In this document: positions 61,414-64,000 of the stretch, piece by piece
Layout: every line of letters starts with the position of its first letter
Position numbering within the stretch: the first letter of the stretch is position 1
DNA from: Variovorax sp. Root318D1
GTDB lineage: Bacteria > Pseudomonadota > Gammaproteobacteria > Burkholderiales > Burkholderiaceae_C
Reading direction: 5' to 3'
Assembly: GCF_001424835.1 (NCBI RefSeq)
Contig: NZ_LMCQ01000012.1
Span: 187,755 to 251,754, forward strand
DNA length: 64,000 nt
Notes under the pieces: generated by a model
What the model saw: the letters and a program-made list of their open reading frames with translations, nothing else
Database searches by the model: none
What the model was told of the DNA's origin: nothing
Position numbers and translations under genes: made by a program

Positions 61414-61737
61414 TCAAGCCGGGGACAACCCGAGAGGCCGCAGTCGCCAAGGCGACGCGCGGCGTGCAGCAGCAGGCAGCGGCATGGCCGCCGGCTGCGC
61501 ATCCGACACGGTGATGCACGAAGCCTCCAGCGCGGAGACCAGCATGCGCCGGTGCTCGGTGCCCTCGAAACGCTCGCCCGGCGCGAGCACGATGTCGCGC
61601 GGATCGCGGTCGAGCGTGACCCAGACCGAGCCGCTGCGGCATTCGATGCCCACGCCCGCGCCATCAGGCACGGCGAAGATGGAACGGGTCGGCAGGCTGA
61701 CGTGGAAACGCGAAGAAGGATTCGGGTGGGTGCTCAT
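61414..61737 (-). CDS. DUF2917 domain-containing protein
   Basis: 107 aa from the ATG at 61737 (longer start at 61791 possible). Short beta-rich protein with RSGSVWVTLDRDPRDIVLAPGE (in parts: GSVWVTLD about 38-45, DIVLAPGE about 50-57), the pattern I recall for DUF2917, often next to LysR regulators. It may be a cupin-like fold. The C-terminal 35 residues are Ala/Pro/Arg-rich. Function unknown. It is divergent from a LysR gene, with two palindromes between. Confidence 0.75.
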   Translation of the reverse strand: MSTHPNPSSRFHVSLPTRSIFAVPDGAGVGIECRSGSVWVTLDRDPRDIVLAPGERFEGTEHRRMLVSALEASCITVSDAQPAAMPLPAAARRASPWRLRPLGLSPA

Positions 61738-61752
61738 GGCAAGCTCCATTGC

Positions 61753-61792
61753 ATTCGTGATACGAATGAATATAGTGAGTTGATCTCTCACT
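61753..61792. promoter_or_regulatory. Two palindromes in the DUF2917/LysR divergent region
   Basis: ATTCGTGATACGAAT at 61753-61767 is a perfect palindrome (6-bp arms, 3-nt centre) of the T-N11-A form that LysR proteins bind. AGTGAGTTGATCTCTCACT at 61774-61792 is a second (6-bp arms, 7-nt centre), starting 6 bp after the first. Both sit in the 82-bp gap between the two start codons. Confidence 0.65.
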
Positions 61793-61819
61793 TACACGCG
61801 GTCATTCGGAACTCGTTGC

Positions 61820-62746
61820 ATGCATCCAGAGAATGCGAGAGCCACAGCTGGCGAACTTCCCCCGCTCGAACTGCTGCGCAGTTTCGAGGCTGCGGCGCGC
61901 CGGCTGAGCTTCACGCTGGCGGCCGGCGAACTGCACCTCACCCAGTCGGCCGTGAGCCGGCAGATCCAGCAACTCGAGGCCAGCCTGGGTGTGCTGCTGT
62001 TCGAGCGGCGCCACCGCGCGCTGGCGCTCACCGAGGCCGGCGGCGTCATGCAGCGGGCCGTGACCGACAGCCTGGAGCGCCTGCGCGATGCCACGGCGCG
62101 GGTGCGCGCGAACTCCGCGCCGCGGCAGGTGGCGATCACCAGCACGCCGGGCTTCGCGTCGTTCTGGCTCATTCCGAGGCTGGCGCGCTTCACCGTCAAC
62201 CACCCGCAAGTCGACGTGCGCGTCTCGGCCACGCTCGACGTGCTCGACCTGGAGAGCAGCCGCATCGACCTGGCGGTGCGCTTCGTGCCGATCGGCCGCG
62301 GCATCGGCCCGGCGCTGTTCGAGGAGTCGGTGATCCCGCTGTGTTCGCCGCAACTCGCCGCCTCGCTGCGCGAGCCTTCCGATTTTTCGAAGCTCACCTT
62401 GTTGACCGTGGAATACGCCGACCATGGTGAGGCCCCCACCGTCGATTGGGAGCCCTGGCTCCGCGTGATGGGCCTCGACCACCTGCGCATGAAGAGCACG
62501 CTGCGCTTCACCCTGTACACCGATGCGGTGGCCGCCGCGGTGGCGGGGCAGGGCGTGGTGATCGGCCGGCTGCCGCTGCTGCGCGATCTGGTGCAGGCGG
62601 GCCGGCTGGTGGCGCCGCTCGGCGAAGGCGTGGCCTCGCATCGCGGCTACTTCATCGAAACCTCCAGGCGCGCCGCGGGCAACCGCGACGCGCAGGAATT
62701 CGCGCAGTGGCTGCGCGACGAAGCCGAGGCGGCCCAGCGAAGCTGA
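61820..62746 (+). CDS. LysR-family transcriptional regulator (GcvA-like)
   Basis: 308 aa. The N-terminal HTH (about 14-75) has LRSFEAAARRLSFTLAA and LHLTQSAVSRQIQQLEASLG-like segments, typical of the GcvA/AmpR branch; the substrate domain (about 95-300) has TSTPGFASFWLIPRLARF and IDLAVRFVPIG. It probably regulates the divergent DUF2917 gene and itself through the palindromes at 61753-61792. The coinducer is unknown. Confidence 0.9.
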   Translation: MHPENARATAGELPPLELLRSFEAAARRLSFTLAAGELHLTQSAVSRQIQQLEASLGVLLFERRHRALALTEAGGVMQRAVTDSLERLRDATARVRANSAPRQVAITSTPGFASFWLIPRLARFTVNHPQVDVRVSATLDVLDLESSRIDLAVRFVPIGRGIGPALFEESVIPLCSPQLAASLREPSDFSKLTLLTVEYADHGEAPTVDWEPWLRVMGLDHLRMKSTLRFTLYTDAVAAAVAGQGVVIGRLPLLRDLVQAGRLVAPLGEGVASHRGYFIETSRRAAGNRDAQEFAQWLRDEAEAAQRS

Positions 62747-62777
62747 CGAGACCGCCGCGAGACGAGGGGAGAGGGGA

Positions 62778-63350
62778 TCAGCCCGGCAGCAGCACCTTGT
62801 CGACCACGTGGATCACGCCGTTCGACTGGTAGACGTTGGCGATGGTCACCGTGGCCATGCCGCCCTTGGCATCGCTCACCATCACGTTGCCGCCGCTCAT
62901 CGTGGCAATGAGCGTGCCGCCGCTCGCCGTCTTCAGCGTGGCCTTGCCGCCGCCCGCCTTGATGGCGCTCATGAGCGCGGCGCCGTCCATCTTGCCGGGC
63001 ACCACGTGGTAGGTCAGCACCTTGGAAAGCGTCGGTTTGTTCTCGGGCTTGAGCAGGATGTCGACCGTGCCAGCCGGCAGTGCCGAGAAGGCCGCGTTCG
63101 TCGGCGCGAAGACCGTGAACGGGCCGGGGCTCTTGAGCGTGCCCACGAGGTCCGCCGCCTTCACCGCGGCCACCAGCGTGGTGTGGTCCTTCGAATTCAC
63201 GGCGTTGTCGACGATGTCCTTTGTTGGAAGCATCGCGGCGCCGCCCACCATGGGGTTAGACGCCGTGGCGCTACTGCCGCTCATGCCCATGCCGCCCGCG
63301 CAAGCGCCGAGCACAACCGAAACGCCGATGGCAATCACGAGTTTTTTCAT
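62778..63350 (-). CDS. FAS1 (fasciclin) domain lipoprotein
   Basis: 190 aa from the ATG at 63350, with AGGAGC 8-9 bases upstream. A type II signal peptide carries lipobox LGAC with C17. One FAS1 domain (about 45-190) shows FTVFAPTNAAFSALPAGTVD (in parts: VFAPTNAAF about 91-99), TYHVVPGKMD (about 123-132) and NGVIHVVDKVLLPG at the end. Such domains mediate adhesion or protein contacts at the cell surface. It is convergent with the LysR gene. Confidence 0.9.
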   Translation of the reverse strand: MKKLVIAIGVSVVLGACAGGMGMSGSSATASNPMVGGAAMLPTKDIVDNAVNSKDHTTLVAAVKAADLVGTLKSPGPFTVFAPTNAAFSALPAGTVDILLKPENKPTLSKVLTYHVVPGKMDGAALMSAIKAGGGKATLKTASGGTLIATMSGGNVMVSDAKGGMATVTIANVYQSNGVIHVVDKVLLPG

Positions 63351-63650
63351 TGAAAGGCTCCTGGTAAAAATATTCCTGAAAGGCCTCTGCGGCAACCGCC
63401 GACAGCTCGGAAGCGCGACGCGCTCCAGGGCAATACGGCGCGGACGCGCGATTGGATTCGCCCTCGAAGCCGCGTCGGCTTTGCGCCACAGCGATTCACG
63501 CGTCGCTTGCGCATCGCGCCCGTGCTCGCCAGAATCCGCCCTTCGTTTTTCAGCAACAGTTTTTCCATTCGCGCCCGGCGACGATCAACCTCCCGGGCGG
63601 CAACTCCATTCAATGAACCGTTTCCTGAACACCTGACCCGCACACCGACC
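63351..63650. other. Intergenic region upstream of the FAS1 gene
   Basis: No credible gene was found in these 300 bp. TGAAAGGC occurs twice near the FAS1 start (63351-63358 and about 63377-63384), possible regulator contacts. ORFs here have no ribosome-binding site and lack family likeness. A structured candidate RNA begins at 63651. Confidence 0.5.
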
Positions 63651-63737
63651 GCCCCGGCCGGATGTGCATCCATGCATCCGCCCGAGGCCCATCGACAAAG
63701 GCCGCGCGCAGCCATTCGCCGGGGCTTTTTTGTTTTT
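63651..63737 (+). ncRNA. Candidate structured leader RNA or small RNA (unidentified)
   Basis: GCCCCGGC (63651-63658) pairs with GCCGGGGC (63718-63725), closing a 75-nt unit. Inside are a hairpin CGGATG (63659-63664)/CATCCG (63675-63680) and a second with GGCC at 63686-63689 and 63700-63703. The closing stem is followed by T6-G-T5 (63726-63737), as in an intrinsic terminator. It ends 14 bases before the ATG at 63751, so it could be an attenuator-like leader or the 3' part of a small RNA. It matches no class I recognise and lacks tRNA T-arm and D-loop signatures. Confidence 0.4.
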
Positions 63738-63750
63738 GGAGTGTGCGCAC

Positions 63751-63978
63751 ATGAGTGCTCAACGAAAGGCCCGCGACGATCAGAAGCGCCTGGGCCGGTT
63801 TTACTTTTCGGTGCCCAATGCGGCACCGCGCAATCCAGTGGTGGCCGCGATGGCGCGCCGCGAATCCAGCCAGGGCGCCGGCCGCCATCTGCGAACGCAC
63901 CGCGCGGAGCGGCGGGCGCAGAAAGTGGCATTGCAGAAGACTGCGCGCAGCCTGCAGGGGAGGGGCGGCGATGCGTGA
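63751..63978 (+). CDS. Small basic protein of unknown function
   Basis: 75 aa from the ATG at 63751, with GGAG at 63738-63741 as ribosome-binding site; the longer in-frame start at 63664 runs through the candidate RNA. It is rich in Arg, Lys and Ala, has no Cys and no signal or membrane segment. Residues about 25-60 read APRNPVVAAMARR, then GRHLRTHRAERRAQKVALQK. I loosely recall small proteobacterial proteins with an RNPxV and RRxxKVALQ pattern, but cannot confirm it. It overlaps the next gene by 8 bp. Confidence 0.55.
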   Translation: MSAQRKARDDQKRLGRFYFSVPNAAPRNPVVAAMARRESSQGAGRHLRTHRAERRAQKVALQKTARSLQGRGGDA

Positions 63979-64000
63979 AGACATGGACAAGGTCATCGTC
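63971..64000 (+). CDS. Partial gene of unknown function (N-terminus only)
   Basis: Ten codons before the window ends (MREDMDKVIV), starting at the ATG at 63971 inside the 3' end of the preceding gene and preceded by a strong GGGGAGGGG ribosome-binding site (to 63964). The start and coupling are convincing, the product is not identifiable from ten residues. The opening resembles, from memory only, an uncharacterised bacterial family beginning M-R-x-D-M-x-K-V-I-V. Confidence 0.45.
   Translation, partial: MREDMDKVIV

Noticed and set aside
61414..61791. Longer start of the DUF2917 gene at 61791
   Set aside because: It would place both palindromes inside the coding region and the extra residues lack family likeness; the ATG at 61737 leaves them in the divergent promoter.
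63651..63725. Possible tRNA or tRNA-like gene (75-nt unit closed by an acceptor-like stem)
   Set aside because: No GGTTC-type T-arm, no D-loop GG, no 5-bp anticodon stem with 7-nt loop, and a T-run follows; kept only as an unidentified structured RNA.

Overview
The window comes from a high-GC (roughly two-thirds G+C) betaproteobacterium. Gene content and order point to Burkholderiales, family Comamonadaceae, and most likely Variovorax: split pntAA/pntAB/pntB, hpf-ptsN-hprK, fur divergent from bamE, dapB-exbB-exbD, leuS-lptE-holA-proA, gshA and gshB, and a Bug-family solute-binding protein. It reads as a chromosome, mostly housekeeping and catabolic genes. I saw no tRNA, rRNA, CRISPR array, transposase or prophage genes.

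Layout. 1-6.1 kb: the tail of a luciferase-like monooxygenase, mnmA, a NudJ-type Nudix hydrolase, an OmpR-type response regulator that lacks its phosphorylatable Asp, and the three-gene proton-pumping transhydrogenase. 6.1-14.4 kb: fadD, then a dipeptide-type ABC importer (dppBCDFA) with mtnN attached; a 66-bp repeat element has entered the dppD/dppF junction. 14.4-23.4 kb: corA, a UvrD-family helicase, hpf-ptsN-hprK, fur/bamE, dapB, exbBD. 23.4-39.6 kb: a block that appears inserted between exbD and leuS. It holds a complete leftward glycogen operon (alpha-glucosidase, glgB, glgX, glgC, glgA, glgP), then a rightward FAD oxidoreductase with two AhpD/CMD-type proteins, and a leftward opine-dehydrogenase-like gene with a Bug binding protein.

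39.7-53.5 kb: leuS-lptE-holA-proA, gshA, kup, a polysaccharide deacetylase-like gene with an NTF2-like gene, gshB, a class II amidotransferase and an orphan Leu/Ile/Val-type binding protein. 53.5-64 kb: a 14-TM-type MFS exporter, a zinc metallopeptidase facing a Cys-rich CWC protein, a leftward beta-oxidation operon (thiolase, enoyl-CoA hydratase, acyl-CoA dehydrogenase) followed by PPi-dependent phosphofructokinase, a divergent DUF2917/LysR pair with two palindromes between them, a FAS1 lipoprotein, and at the right edge a structured candidate leader RNA ahead of two small coupled genes of unknown function.

Functional links. Glycogen synthesis and breakdown are encoded in one transcription unit, and PPi-PFK provides a reversible glycolytic step. 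HPr kinase and EIIA-Ntr suggest a regulatory phosphotransferase system linking carbon and nitrogen status. gshA and gshB give the complete glutathione pathway. Functions are assigned from motifs and recalled family knowledge; no database search was run.
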